DNA from: Pelosinus sp. IPA-1
GTDB taxonomy: Bacteria > Bacillota > Negativicutes > DSM-13327
Assembly (NCBI RefSeq): GCF_030269905.1
Contig: NZ_BSVC01000005.1
Coordinates: 310,001 to 374,000, forward strand
Direction: 5' to 3'
DNA: 64,000 bases
Shown here: positions 17,973-26,663 of the stretch, piece by piece
Layout of the letters: the number at the start of each line of letters is the position of its first letter
Position numbering within the stretch: the stretch's first letter is position 1
Program-made: the position numbers and the translations under genes
Notes under the pieces: model-generated
What the model saw: the letters and a program-made list of their open reading frames with translations, nothing else
Databases searched by the model: none
What the model was told of the DNA's origin: nothing

Positions 17973-18587
17973 TTGGACAAAGATGCGATTACACTTGATA
18001 TTTTAAGGAAAGAGTATGAAATTGTCTCAAAATCAATAGATGATCAATCTAAATACGTATCTTCGCTTTTTACTTTTTCTCTAGCGCTGTTAACAGTTCT
18101 AGCCACTACTATTATCGGTCTTTATAAAAATAAAACTGACTCCTTTGAGGGCGTATCTATTCTAATCAAACAAAATATAGATTTATTGTATATCTTTTTA
18201 TTTGTTAGCGCGCTTTTCTTACTAATTTTCCGTTTTATTAACTTGCAAACAATTGTTCAAAATGTCATCTATAAAGAGCACTTAGAAAAACAAATCAATT
18301 ATCTTTTAAATAGAAACGTCCTTATCTGGAACCATAAAGTACTTAAAAATGTTGGTTTAGCACCTTATCAATTGACTTTTATTGGACATTATATCAACGC
18401 AGGATCATGGCTTTTAATCTTTTTCTGCATGTGGCTTATATACACTTCTCCGAGTAAAGAGACTCAAGACAAGGTATACTTTATTGCATTGCTAATAATC
18501 TGTCTTTCATCATGGTATATCTATATTATTTTTGGTCTCCCAAAGCGATTGAACAAGCAATTACTACATAGAACATCAACCAATTAA
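17973..18587 (+). CDS. Four-helix membrane protein co-transcribed with the repressor
   Basis: About 204 residues; the start is TTG (SD GGAAGGTGG), or GTG three codons earlier. N-terminal soluble helix of about 28 residues, TM pair (about 32-55 and 72-93), a cytoplasmic segment, then a second TM pair (about 143-160 and 170-190). Two helical hairpins with basic loops. No enzyme motif. A gene expressed with the repressor in the integrated state could give superinfection exclusion or abortive infection, but this rests on position alone. Confidence 0.6.
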   Translation: MDKDAITLDILRKEYEIVSKSIDDQSKYVSSLFTFSLALLTVLATTIIGLYKNKTDSFEGVSILIKQNIDLLYIFLFVSALFLLIFRFINLQTIVQNVIYKEHLEKQINYLLNRNVLIWNHKVLKNVGLAPYQLTFIGHYINAGSWLLIFFCMWLIYTSPSKETQDKVYFIALLIICLSSWYIYIIFGLPKRLNKQLLHRTSTN

Positions 18588-18594
18588 GATAACT

Positions 18595-18622
18595 AACAGC
18601 CTAGCTAGGCTGTTTTCTTTTT
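18595..18622 (+). terminator. Terminator after the repressor/membrane operon
   Basis: AACAGCC-TAGCTA-GGCTGTT then TTCTTTTT. Confidence 0.85.
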
Positions 18623-18699
18623 ATCCATTTCGAGCAAGCTTTCCACAAATTGATAATAACCTGTCCAATCTAACCACCCAGCCAAATGCGCTAGTTACT

Positions 18700-19077
18700 T
18701 TATAAAGAATCATTTTTATTACCCCACCCCCTTATTGCTTTACGTACTTCCAGCCAATTAATAAAATCTAATTTTTTAACTCTTTTTGAAGTACCAATAC
18801 TAAAATTAGGTATTCCTCCGACTTTAGGATTAAGTTGAAATAACTCATATACTCGTTTGCGGGAAATGTGTAGATAATCAGCTATGTGCTGGGCCGTGAG
18901 AATATCGGGTAACCCATTAATATGGTCAATGCTGGTTTCGGTCTTCTTATCCGCATATAACGTTTCTTGTTTAGGCGGGCTAGTCTCATTTTCATCTTTA
19001 GAAGTTTCTTCTACTACGTAATGTGCAATTTTAATTAAAAGATTATAGAGCTTATCCTCTTGTACTATAATCATCAC
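18700..19077 (-). CDS. Helix-turn-helix DNA-binding protein (excisionase/HTH_17 type)
   Basis: About 124 residues. The C-terminal half is a winged helix of excisionase type: LTAQHIADYLHISRKRVYELFQ, then NFSIGTSKRVKKLDFINWLEVRK. The N-terminal half is acidic and polar (ETSKDENETSPPKQETLYADKK) and probably disordered. SD AGGGTG overlaps a GTG/ATG start pair. It could be an Xis or a regulator of the following phage genes. A second, shorter HTH of the same class is at 24970. Confidence 0.75.
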   Translation of the reverse strand: MMIIVQEDKLYNLLIKIAHYVVEETSKDENETSPPKQETLYADKKTETSIDHINGLPDILTAQHIADYLHISRKRVYELFQLNPKVGGIPNFSIGTSKRVKKLDFINWLEVRKAIRGWGNKNDSL

Positions 19078-19115
19078 CCTACTTTCATCCTGTGTTCATA
19101 TATCCTACGTCTTTT

Positions 19116-19298
19116 TTATAATTTCTCGCCACTCTTTAACAGTTCTAGAATCTCTTCTACAGTTATATCTGGGGCCTTCTGCAGCTTCATAGCCTGCATA
19201 AAATCGTTAAACTCCTGTACTACTTCTTTTGGCGCTCCTGGCTTTAAGTGCCAATTTCCTGGTTCACTAACAAAAGGGGCTATTGATAAAATTAGGAG
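19116..19298 (-). pseudogene. Truncated phage gene, C-terminal fragment
   Basis: A 60-codon minus-strand frame ends cleanly at 19116 and reads as real protein: PFVSEPGNWHLKPGAPKEVV, then FNDFMQAMKLQKAPDITVEE. It has no start codon and follows a stop. Likely the 3' end of a deleted phage gene. The longer plus-strand frame over the same bases is a shadow. Confidence 0.5.
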
Positions 19299-19349
19299 CT
19301 ATACCAATCATATTATAAACACCCTCCCCAGAGTTTTATGTAAGGATAC

Positions 19350-19398
19350 AATGGCTGGGCGTAGAAATCTACTTCTTTGCTTCCTACGCCCAGCCATT
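19350..19398. repeat. 15-bp perfect inverted repeat (hairpin)
   Basis: AATGGCTGGGCGTAG, 19-nt spacer, CTACGCCCAGCCATT. GC-rich, no T-run on either side. It lies where phage genes are truncated; a short minus-strand frame just before it (ending TRNGWA) may be the last scrap of a gene after the tape measure gene. Confidence 0.7.
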
Positions 19399-19485
19399 CC
19401 TGGTTGCAATTATATCGCCGTTCTGGTCAACTGTGTAAGGTTTTCTTAACACTTTAAAAAGCAGCCTACTAGATCATTACGCCTA

Positions 19486-21570
19486 TTACAATAGCGCCCC
19501 CATATCAGCGGTCATTATAGCATTAGCACCGCTTAGTTTTTCGTGAAGTATGCCTATAAATTCGTCAGCCATCTGCCTTACGTCTTTATCTACGCCGCTT
19601 ATATTGATTGCCCCAAAGGATATGCTGACTTGTTGGGCCTTCGTTATATTGCTAATGCTACTAGCGCTTATTGGTAGGTTCCCCGCCCCGTCTGCCTTAA
19701 TACTGGCCGAACCTCCTATGCCCAAGCTTGGCGCTTGACTAAACGCGTCACCCATTGCCCCATGTAGTACCCCAGCGTTTGCCGTTACCCCCTGGGCCAT
19801 AGTTGACATTATCGCGCCGCCACTATACGTTAGCTGGCTGAAAGGGCCTTCCTTTGCGTCACTAAACGGCATTAGTCTGCGGACGGAACCAAAGACACCA
19901 GAAACACTATCTACTAGGTAGCTTTTCATACTGAGGATACCGTCAGCAAACGTCGTGATAAGCGTAGCGCCCCACTGCGCTGCCTGTGGTATTAGGTTTG
20001 CGAAGAACTGGGCTACTTCGGTCAGTGTGCTACTTACGCCCTGACCTATCCAAGTAAAAGCCATCGTAAAGCCAGCTAGTACGTTAGTCCATAAATTACT
20101 AAAAAACTCCCCTACGATAGCCCAGTTCTGCACTAGCCATATGCCCGCGCCTATTAGTAAGCCTATACCCGCTATTAGTAAGTAAACAGGGTTTACCATA
20201 ATTACCGCGTTAAGAATACCCTGCGCTACCGCCCATGCCCTAGTCATAGCTGTAACGACTTGCATCCTTGCAGCTGTAAATTCGAGTTGGGTTATTAAGT
20301 ACGTACCTATCGCTATCCCTATCCCTTCTACGAAAGGCGCTATGTTAGACCAGTTATTTATAAAAACTTCTGCTACCCGCAGCTGCATAGTCCAAACTGT
20401 CAGCAAGGCATCTGTTACCCTAGGCAGCGCCGTGTCTATTAGCCAGTTTAGTACAGGCGTAGCATAGTCCGACAGTGTCACAAAGCCCGCGCCCATTGTC
20501 GCCGCTATCACTTCGAAGCGGGGGGCGTTATTTCCTAGGAATACGCCTACTTTGTCAGATATGACCGTAAACACGCGCCCAATAAGACTGAAAGCCCCGC
20601 CAAATACATCTGCTACACCTATACCGAAAGCCTGTGCCTTAGCCGTAATAGCTTCCATAGTTCCATTTTCTTTTATCTTATCTAAGAATCCCAAGGAATT
20701 AGCTAGTCCAGTTTTCATACGGTCGAAAATCGGTTTACCGAATTCGCGGCCCATAGTCCCCATAAAGTCCGCTGCGTTAGATAGCATACCCTTAAAACTT
20801 TTACTTTGCATTTCCATACCGCCCTTATAGCGGTCTTCCATGATAGTAAATAGCGCAGCGTTAAAAGCTACCATATCGGTAATTGTGCCCTTACTGTCTA
20901 CTACTGTAGTGCCCATTTTAGCGCCCTGGTCTATTAACATTTGCTTGGTTATCCCGAATTCTTTAAGCCGTTCTACTTCCCCCGTTTGAGCGTCAGCTAC
21001 CGCTTCTACAGCCTGCATTAGCGGCTTGCCCATTACGCTAGCCATGTCTCCGATTGTTCCTAGGGTTTTCTGCGCTGTAATCCCATACGTTTCTAACCGT
21101 GTAGTAGCTTCTACTACCTGCGGTATTTCGAACGGCGTCTGCGCGGCAAACTTAGCGGCCCATTCTAGCGTCTCTGTGGCCCGTTCACTACTCTTTAGTA
21201 CTACGGTCAACGTATTCTTGTACTGCTCCATCTCTGCGTTCGACTGTACCAGCCAATCATAAGCGACCTTAAAGGTCATTAAGCCCATTACTATGCCCAT
21301 TATACTATTAAGTCCCAGCATTGACGCGGTAAGTGTCGCTACGCCACCAGCCAGGCCGCGGGCGCTTAGGTTAGCGGCCCTACTCCCAGCTGTAAAGGCT
21401 CCCAGGCCCAACGTACTTGTCATAGCGCTACGGCCCATTCCTTCTACGGCTCTGCCCCCAGACCTGGCCGCGTCGCTAAATTGCTGCGTAGCCTGTGACA
21501 TATGACTAACTGGACTAGAAAAGCCATCCGACATATTAATACGGGCACCCATTACAAATTCTTTTGACAT
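19486..21570 (-). CDS. Phage tail tape measure protein
   Basis: 694 residues with SD AGGAGGGG. An N-terminal tape-measure domain (about 100-290): VVLKSSERATETLEWAAKFA, then FEIPQVVEATTRLETYGI and GEVERLKEFGITKQM. Middle hydrophobic helices (about 430-520) are typical for tail-length proteins. Short for the family, compatible with a small siphovirus-type or satellite tail. In full phages, distal tail and baseplate genes follow; here only short fragments follow, so the tail module is truncated. The gene before it ends 2 nt upstream. Confidence 0.9.
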   Translation of the reverse strand: MSKEFVMGARINMSDGFSSPVSHMSQATQQFSDAARSGGRAVEGMGRSAMTSTLGLGAFTAGSRAANLSARGLAGGVATLTASMLGLNSIMGIVMGLMTFKVAYDWLVQSNAEMEQYKNTLTVVLKSSERATETLEWAAKFAAQTPFEIPQVVEATTRLETYGITAQKTLGTIGDMASVMGKPLMQAVEAVADAQTGEVERLKEFGITKQMLIDQGAKMGTTVVDSKGTITDMVAFNAALFTIMEDRYKGGMEMQSKSFKGMLSNAADFMGTMGREFGKPIFDRMKTGLANSLGFLDKIKENGTMEAITAKAQAFGIGVADVFGGAFSLIGRVFTVISDKVGVFLGNNAPRFEVIAATMGAGFVTLSDYATPVLNWLIDTALPRVTDALLTVWTMQLRVAEVFINNWSNIAPFVEGIGIAIGTYLITQLEFTAARMQVVTAMTRAWAVAQGILNAVIMVNPVYLLIAGIGLLIGAGIWLVQNWAIVGEFFSNLWTNVLAGFTMAFTWIGQGVSSTLTEVAQFFANLIPQAAQWGATLITTFADGILSMKSYLVDSVSGVFGSVRRLMPFSDAKEGPFSQLTYSGGAIMSTMAQGVTANAGVLHGAMGDAFSQAPSLGIGGSASIKADGAGNLPISASSISNITKAQQVSISFGAINISGVDKDVRQMADEFIGILHEKLSGANAIMTADMGALL

Positions 21571-21571
21571 A

Positions 21572-22336
21572 TCAATCCCCTCCTATAAGAGAATAACGCC
21601 CAGCCTTGGCCGTACCCAGAACCCTAGGCTCCGAAATTTGAATTCCTTTTTCGTAGATAGAATGCTGCCCCTGAGTGATTAAAGGCCGTTCCTTTAAAAC
21701 TACAGTGTTAGGCATAGCTTTAACAGGTGGTATATGTCTAGATTCTTTTAACAGCCTATCTTGAATCTCGAAAATCTCATTGTGGTAATCATTTTCAATC
21801 CATATCCAACGCCTAAAATTATCATCAGTCAATAAACACGGTGGATAATGTGAGTAAGAGCTAACCTCGCCATTTGTATACTGTTCTTGAATTACTTTCG
21901 CATTCCGTTGAATCGTACCCAGTTCCGTATTTACCTGGTCTTTTTTCTTGAAAAAAGCCGTTAACGTGCTAATATACTTGCTACGTAGTTCTGCTAGTTC
22001 GTCAAGAAGTGGCTGGAATTCCTCTATAAAAGCACCTTGTCCAATAAGCGTAGATACAGCAGCGCGAACGTCGCCATAAGCGTTTTCAGCGCCCTTCGGC
22101 ACTGCAGGGCTGCTATCCACGGCTGGCAACTTACGTAATTTTTCTTCTGCAATAACTAACCGCGCTTGGGCTTCTAATACTTCTTTTGTCTGCTCGGTAG
22201 CCACCGCTGCACTGACATTATTCCGTGCTTCCGTTATTTCGTTTATTACGATTTCACGCTGACTACGTAAAGTGACACCCTGCCTCTCAAATTCTTCAAC
22301 ATTTGCCACTAATTTTTCGTAAACTTCTACCCTCAT
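21572..22336 (-). CDS. Phage-type hypothetical protein with coiled coil, 254 residues
   Basis: GGAGG precedes ATG. The first 110 residues are helical and coiled-coil-like (YEKLVANVEEFERQGVTLRS onward; LEAQARLVIAEEKLRKL). The second half is mixed, with YSHYPPCLLTDDNFRRWIW near residue 165. No family recognised. It ends one base before the tape measure start codon region, so the two are translationally close; proteins in this position are often tail assembly or minor structural factors. Confidence 0.6.
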   Translation of the reverse strand: MRVEVYEKLVANVEEFERQGVTLRSQREIVINEITEARNNVSAAVATEQTKEVLEAQARLVIAEEKLRKLPAVDSSPAVPKGAENAYGDVRAAVSTLIGQGAFIEEFQPLLDELAELRSKYISTLTAFFKKKDQVNTELGTIQRNAKVIQEQYTNGEVSSYSHYPPCLLTDDNFRRWIWIENDYHNEIFEIQDRLLKESRHIPPVKAMPNTVVLKERPLITQGQHSIYEKGIQISEPRVLGTAKAGRYSLIGGD

Positions 22337-22428
22337 CTGAATTCCTCCACTATATACTTATTATTTAGATAAAATAGGTATTTTTCAATATACGATAATT
22401 GGGAGTTATCGTATATGTAAAAGCTAAA

Positions 22429-23136
22429 TTAATCAGCTTTAGTCTTCCTTTCTTGGGCATTTCTTTCTCCCCAGGCAACTGTGATCTTCCCGTGGGAAGC
22501 GGCTTGTAATTCATCGTTAATCTTACTTAGTAGGTCGCCACCAGCGTCAGGGCTAAGACGTGCTTGTCTTTCTACTAGCCTTCCCAGTTCGTTTAACGCC
22601 CGTAAAAGGACTCTGTCCTCGATTGTCCCAGCATGATAGACACCAGTAACCGCCCCTAAGCGGTCGCCGTCCTCATTCTCTGTAGCAATTTTATAAGTAA
22701 CTTTAGTACTATCCTCGCCGCCTTTGGCAAACTTCGCGCTCCACTTGGTTAAGTAGACTACAATTTTAGCTTTTAATGCGTATATCATACGCTCTAGACT
22801 AGTAGACCCTTCTTGTGAAGCGACAAGATCATACGCAGCCTGCTCTTCTTCGGTAAGCGCTGCATTACTATAAAATCCATGTTTTTTAGCATTTTGGGAT
22901 ACTTTTTCCTTTCCTTCATCAGTTTTGGGGCCTGTAGTCAATCCCCCATGTAAATGACAACGACCGTAGCCCTTATGCATTGTTTGGCGCCCCGCTGTGA
23001 ATTTACAAAAACCATCCTTTCTACGTAATTTGGCACCGCAGGCCAAATACTCCCGCCCCGCCTGGTTTATTTCAATTCTATTCTTTTCGTCGGCCGATAA
23101 GTGGAATATTCGTTTTTCGGCCATGTCACCACTCAT
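22429..23136 (-). CDS. HGG-motif phage protein, possible small terminase-like
   Basis: About 235 residues. N-terminal Cys/His cluster CGAKLRRKDGFCKF ... GRCHLHGGLTTGPKT, a motif common in phage and plasmid proteins near packaging genes (HGGxxTGP with nearby cysteines, probably metal-binding). Helical C-terminal part (LERMIYALKAKIVVYLTKW; LRALNELGRLVERQARL). The start is chosen at an ATG overlapping the stop of the preceding gene; ATG 23124 is an alternative. The longest frame (to 23163) runs into that gene. No large terminase is found beside it. Confidence 0.6.
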   Translation of the reverse strand: MSGDMAEKRIFHLSADEKNRIEINQAGREYLACGAKLRRKDGFCKFTAGRQTMHKGYGRCHLHGGLTTGPKTDEGKEKVSQNAKKHGFYSNAALTEEEQAAYDLVASQEGSTSLERMIYALKAKIVVYLTKWSAKFAKGGEDSTKVTYKIATENEDGDRLGAVTGVYHAGTIEDRVLLRALNELGRLVERQARLSPDAGGDLLSKINDELQAASHGKITVAWGERNAQERKTKAD

Positions 23137-23638
23137 ATAGTATTTCAACTCCCTTAGAAGCAATCTCTTCCCAGCTTTCAGCAGTCTGTATATTAATAAC
23201 TAGCCGCATACAGGCAACGTCAACGGGTACATCATTATCGCAGATACTTTTCCACGCTCGTATAAGTAAGCTACTACAACGTTGCCAACGCAATACGGCA
23301 AAAATCAATAGCTCTAAGATTTCTGATTCATCAGCAGTTTCATAAACATGGTTTTCATGTGCCTGCCATAACTCTATTACGTGCAAAGCATAAGGGATAG
23401 TACGACTTTGGATATTAAAATAGTGTACTGCACTAATTAAATCAGTATCCCGCGCTCGTCTTATACGTAATAATCCGCTAAGATCTCTAGCCTCCCATTC
23501 TTCTAGCGTACGTAATTCCCCGTCAAATAGAAGCTCCGCATAGTTTTCGCACGGTGCTACTACCAAAGGGCGAATCACCTTATAATTTCTAAATGCGTTA
23601 AAACGATCTTCTAATGATCGCTTGGATAGGTCATTCAT
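23126..23638 (-). CDS. Phage-type hypothetical protein, 170 residues
   Basis: GGAGG seven bases before ATG. Acidic, mainly helical protein with many Trp and Cys (WEARDLSGLLRIRRARDTD; LLIFAVLRWQRCSSLLIRAW). No recognised motif. Overlaps the start of the HGG-motif gene by an ATGAGTGGTGA arrangement, which implies coupled translation. Confidence 0.6.
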   Translation of the reverse strand: MNDLSKRSLEDRFNAFRNYKVIRPLVVAPCENYAELLFDGELRTLEEWEARDLSGLLRIRRARDTDLISAVHYFNIQSRTIPYALHVIELWQAHENHVYETADESEILELLIFAVLRWQRCSSLLIRAWKSICDNDVPVDVACMRLVINIQTAESWEEIASKGVEILYEW

Positions 23639-23671
23639 AAAATACCTCCATAAATTTTGATTCGTAAAAAG

Positions 23672-24010
23672 CTACTTAGCCCCGTCGTTTGCCATAAGCT
23701 CTTTTAAATCTTTTGCCTCTTTAATTTGGGCTATAATTACCGATTTCTCTGGTGTTAAGGCTATGAACATGTCGTATCCCTCTAACCATATAGCGCCTGC
23801 CCTTCTCCTAAACCGTACAAAACGCCGACGACCTCCTACTTTTTTTACTGCTTTAGTAGCCAGGTATAGTATTAGTGATAAGCGCTCTTCTATTTCTTCG
23901 GGTACTGGCACCCGCCCAACAACGACCTCCTGGAAAGCCTTCTCTGTAATTTCTACAGGAATTATCCAGCCATATTCACGGGCCTTCTTAGAAATGTCTT
24001 TTAGCAACAT
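23672..24010 (-). CDS. Phage-type hypothetical protein, 112 residues
   Basis: The start is taken at the ATG with AAGGAG 11 nt upstream; the longest frame adds 11 residues without SD. Contains a strongly basic stretch (KKVGGRRRFVRFRRRAG) followed by WLEGYDMFIALTPEKSV. Possibly nucleic-acid binding. No family recognised. First gene of the run ending in the tape measure gene. Confidence 0.5.
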   Translation of the reverse strand: MLLKDISKKAREYGWIIPVEITEKAFQEVVVGRVPVPEEIEERLSLILYLATKAVKKVGGRRRFVRFRRRAGAIWLEGYDMFIALTPEKSVIIAQIKEAKDLKELMANDGAK

Positions 24011-24400
24011 TCCAGCAAACACTCCTTCTCTAAGCCTTAGCATTACTAACTACTATTACTAAAGTAATAGTAATAACATATAACTATATATAATAATAAT
24101 AATAATAATATTTATTATAATAGTAATATAATGTAGTACCTTTTTTCTTGAGGGGTATTTTTTTATCTCTCTTTTTACTGTAACGTATTTCTTTAAAAAT
24201 ACCCCTGCCTTAAAAAACCACTTTTATATTGGACTTTTTCCTGTAATAGCCTAAAATCATTACTTACCGTATTGGAGAATATATCGCCATATTCGCTCAT
24301 TTTTATATGTTTTTCTCTCGGTAAGTTACTATAGTCCCTTACCTATCTGTAGCTTCCATTTACTCCGTTTTACGTTTTTTATACCCCATTTCACTACTGG
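24011..24400. other. AT-rich gap with a (TAA)n tract
   Basis: About 390 bases without a supported gene. At 24091-24110 the sequence is a run of TAA trinucleotides within a longer region of alternating TA and TAA. Probably the promoter/leader of the minus-strand phage genes; no clear -35/-10 was identified. Confidence 0.6.
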
Positions 24401-24605
24401 CTACGCCACTACTACGCTATCAGCGGCCCACTTTATGTAGTACCTGGCGTCCAGCCCCACAGTCTTGGCTATGACTTTATCCGTCTAGGGCTGCGGCGGT
24501 GGCGTATCCATGTAAGCAATTCTCCTGCCCTGTCTTATCCACTTCTAGGTCGTGGCAATACTGATATACTTCTGTAGAACGTGTTTTAAGTTTAAGCCTT
24601 ACCAT
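24401..24605 (-). pseudogene. Small phage gene with apparent frameshift
   Basis: A 42-codon frame from ATG 24605 (starts MVRLKLKTRSTEVYQYCHDL, ends HGYATAAALDG) stops at TAA (24477-24479). A shift of one base at that point opens a further 26-residue frame (KVIAKTVGLDARYYIKWAAD) to 24401. Together they look like one 65-70 residue protein. AGGGG sits very close to ATG. Either a frameshifted gene or two tiny genes. Confidence 0.45.
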
Positions 24606-24619
24606 TCCCCTATCCGAGA

Positions 24620-24907
24620 TTAGTCAAGGGGTGTGACAGAATCGTCAAGAAGTTGTACGGGCCATTGCAATGCAAAAACTCTCTCTATAAGCGTGTCAAT
24701 CTTAGTTACCATTTCTTGATAATATTTCGGCACTCGAATCTCATATTCAACCATAGCTTTTAATGCGTCTCTGTGCGTTGGATAATAGCCCGCATTCTCC
24801 CACCGCTCTGTACCTACGTTTTTACCTCGCGCGTTAACTTTTCGCCGTTGTAGAATCACATTGTGTGGGTCAGTTTCAATTCTCCAGTTTTCATTAATCG
24901 GATACAA
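24620..24907 (-). CDS. Phage-type hypothetical protein, 95 residues
   Basis: Starts at TTG preceded by GGGGGGACTAACT. Small protein with NENWRIETDPHNVILQRRK and a helical second half (THRDALKAMVEYEIRVPKYY; KIDTLIERVFAL). The WxIxxDxxNxIL-type start is seen in several phage proteins of the DUF5405 kind, but I cannot confirm this. Confidence 0.6.
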   Translation of the reverse strand: MYPINENWRIETDPHNVILQRRKVNARGKNVGTERWENAGYYPTHRDALKAMVEYEIRVPKYYQEMVTKIDTLIERVFALQWPVQLLDDSVTPLD

Positions 24908-24969
24908 AGTTAGTCCCCCCCTTACTTGATTTATGGTTAGAATTCTTTATTTGTACCTTCTTCCGTTTT

Positions 24970-25125
24970 CTAACCTAGAGCATCAACCCATGCGACAGGA
25001 ATTAGAAAACGACGGCCTAAACAGGTACTTGGAATAGTTCCAGCTTTTAATAGCCGATACAGGTGGGGACGACTAACATTTAAAATTACTTGAACCTCTT
25101 TTGGTGAATAAAATTTCTTCTCCAT
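24970..25125 (-). CDS. Excisionase-like small HTH protein, 51 residues
   Basis: GGAGGAG seven bases before ATG. The product is a minimal winged helix of the excisionase family: YSPKEVQVILNVSRPHLYRLLK, then GTIPSTCLGRRFLIPVAWVD. Likely Xis or an early regulator. It is transcribed towards the phage genes at 24.9-19.5 kb and may be the first gene of that run. Confidence 0.8.
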   Translation of the reverse strand: MEKKFYSPKEVQVILNVSRPHLYRLLKAGTIPSTCLGRRFLIPVAWVDALG

Positions 25126-25261
25126 GTGTACTCCTCCATCTTTTTTATTCTACGTTTCATTAAGTCTATAGTGCCATAATACATATCTGTATCATATGTC
25201 CTATAGGTATCATGCCCTACGTACGCGTGATTCGGGAAGTGTCTATAACGCTTCGAATCAT

Positions 25262-25444
25262 TTAGGTGATGGGCTGTTTTCTACTCCTTGCTAACTTTTT
25301 TAAACATTTTCTTACTTTCTTCTGGTTATTAATCGCCTTTTTCTTACGTAGTATGGGCTGAACCAAATAAATAGTCCGAAGCGACAGATACATGGTATTT
25401 ATGTAAAACGCTACAGCCTGTATTTCTACGACTTTAATTACCAA
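25262..25444 (-). CDS. Doubtful 60-codon basic ORF
   Basis: Begins at TTG without an SD. The product would have a hydrophobic first half and a very basic end (ILRKKKAINNQKKVRKCLKK). It lies between the terminator at 25464 and the excisionase gene, where an early phage gene is plausible, but nothing else supports it. Confidence 0.2.
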   Translation of the reverse strand: MVIKVVEIQAVAFYINTMYLSLRTIYLVQPILRKKKAINNQKKVRKCLKKLARSRKQPIT

Positions 25445-25463
25445 TAAATCTATTTTCCATGAA

Positions 25464-25499
25464 CAAAAAGCCGTGATACCTTCTTACAGGTTCACGGCT
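25464..25499 (-). terminator. Terminator, left copy of the repeat flanking the DUF2971 gene
   Basis: Minus-strand AGCCGTGA...TCACGGCT with inner ACCT/AGGT pairs, then TTTTTGTTC. A diverged copy lies at 26664-26706. Confidence 0.7.
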
Positions 25500-25634
25500 A
25501 AATGACATCCGATTTATTTTACAATTTCAGGAAAAGCATAAAGGAAAAAACGGTATTATTATTGAATTTTTAATGAAAAAGCAAAAAGGATGATGAAAAG
25601 TGCATATATCAAACTTCGTTGAGGTGGCAACCGC

Positions 25635-26600
25635 ATGGATGATACAGCTATAAAACAATTGTTTTCACCATTATGGAACGATGTAAAAGAAGAAGATCAA
25701 TTTTACAATAGAAAACCTCTTCTAGCTCACTATACATCTATACAGGTACTTGAAAGTATATTAAAAAATGATGAACTCTGGTTTTCAAACCCTCTATTTA
25801 TGAATGATCTCAAAGAAGTACGGTTTGCAATATTAGAGGGCGTAGACTTAATTCGCAATAGTGACGAAATTGAGCGCGCATTACGTACGCCAGAAAGAGT
25901 TAATCTTTTTAAACAACATTTCGATTACTATTTTAATAAATTTGCGGATGACGATATACTAGATACCTATATTCTTTGTCTAGCAGAACACAATAATGCG
26001 AATAACGACGGAACACTCTCCATGTGGAGAGGTTACGGAAATAATGCCAGCGGGGCTGCTATTGTATTTGATTCAGCCAAGATTGAAGCTGTAGATGGGA
26101 CACCGATTGCTATTGCTAAAGTGATTTATGCTACAGAGGAAGAACAAATAATTTGGATGAAAGACACTATATCTAAATTCATAGAAATTTTTAATACCAC
26201 GTCTATTCCAGACGATAAACTTTATATAGCTGCATTTGCGTTATTCGAAAGAATACAAATTTTTGCCTTATTTACAAAAGACCACGGATTTAAGGAAGAG
26301 AACGAATGGCGTATAGTCTATATGAAAGATAGAGATTCTGACAAAAAACTAGAGCCAATGTATAGTTATTTTATTGGGCCACGTGGTATAGAACCAAAAC
26401 TTAAACTTAAACTTACACCCGTGCCGGATTTTATGCCCCCCGATCTTTCATTAATTAAACTTATAGATCGAATAATTCTTGGGCCTGGTACCTCATCCCC
26501 TTTGGCTAAAGCAACGATATTTAGAATGTTAGATATAGTAGGTAAATCCGAACTGAAAGAAAAGGTTCGTACATCGACTATCCCATTTCGCTCTATGTAA
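25635..26600 (+). CDS. DUF2971-family protein (accessory cargo)
   Basis: 321 residues; GAGGTGG seven bases before ATG. DUF2971 pattern: LAHYTSIQVLESILKNDELW, SNPLFMNDLKEVRF, YILCLAEHNN..DGTLSMWRGYG, then SGAAIVFDS and, later, FKEENEWRIVY. The family is soluble and of unknown activity, and common in genomic islands and near defence genes. Here it is the only plus-strand gene in the right half of the element and is bracketed by a duplicated terminator sequence, so it is probably a separately acquired cassette. Confidence 0.85.
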   Translation: MDDTAIKQLFSPLWNDVKEEDQFYNRKPLLAHYTSIQVLESILKNDELWFSNPLFMNDLKEVRFAILEGVDLIRNSDEIERALRTPERVNLFKQHFDYYFNKFADDDILDTYILCLAEHNNANNDGTLSMWRGYGNNASGAAIVFDSAKIEAVDGTPIAIAKVIYATEEEQIIWMKDTISKFIEIFNTTSIPDDKLYIAAFALFERIQIFALFTKDHGFKEENEWRIVYMKDRDSDKKLEPMYSYFIGPRGIEPKLKLKLTPVPDFMPPDLSLIKLIDRIILGPGTSSPLAKATIFRMLDIVGKSELKEKVRTSTIPFRSM

Positions 26601-26663
26601 CCAGTATTATTATTGTAGCTATGCTCTAGCCCTTCCGGTATCCTCTACAAAAGAATATTTCCT

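Noticed and set aside
19060-19449. 129-codon plus-strand frame
   Set aside because: It is opposite to a more convincing minus-strand coding remnant and runs through the perfect hairpin; no SD.
24061-24130. CRISPR-like or satellite array
   Set aside because: The repeats are only trinucleotides without spacers; a simple-sequence tract. No CRISPR array is seen anywhere in the window.
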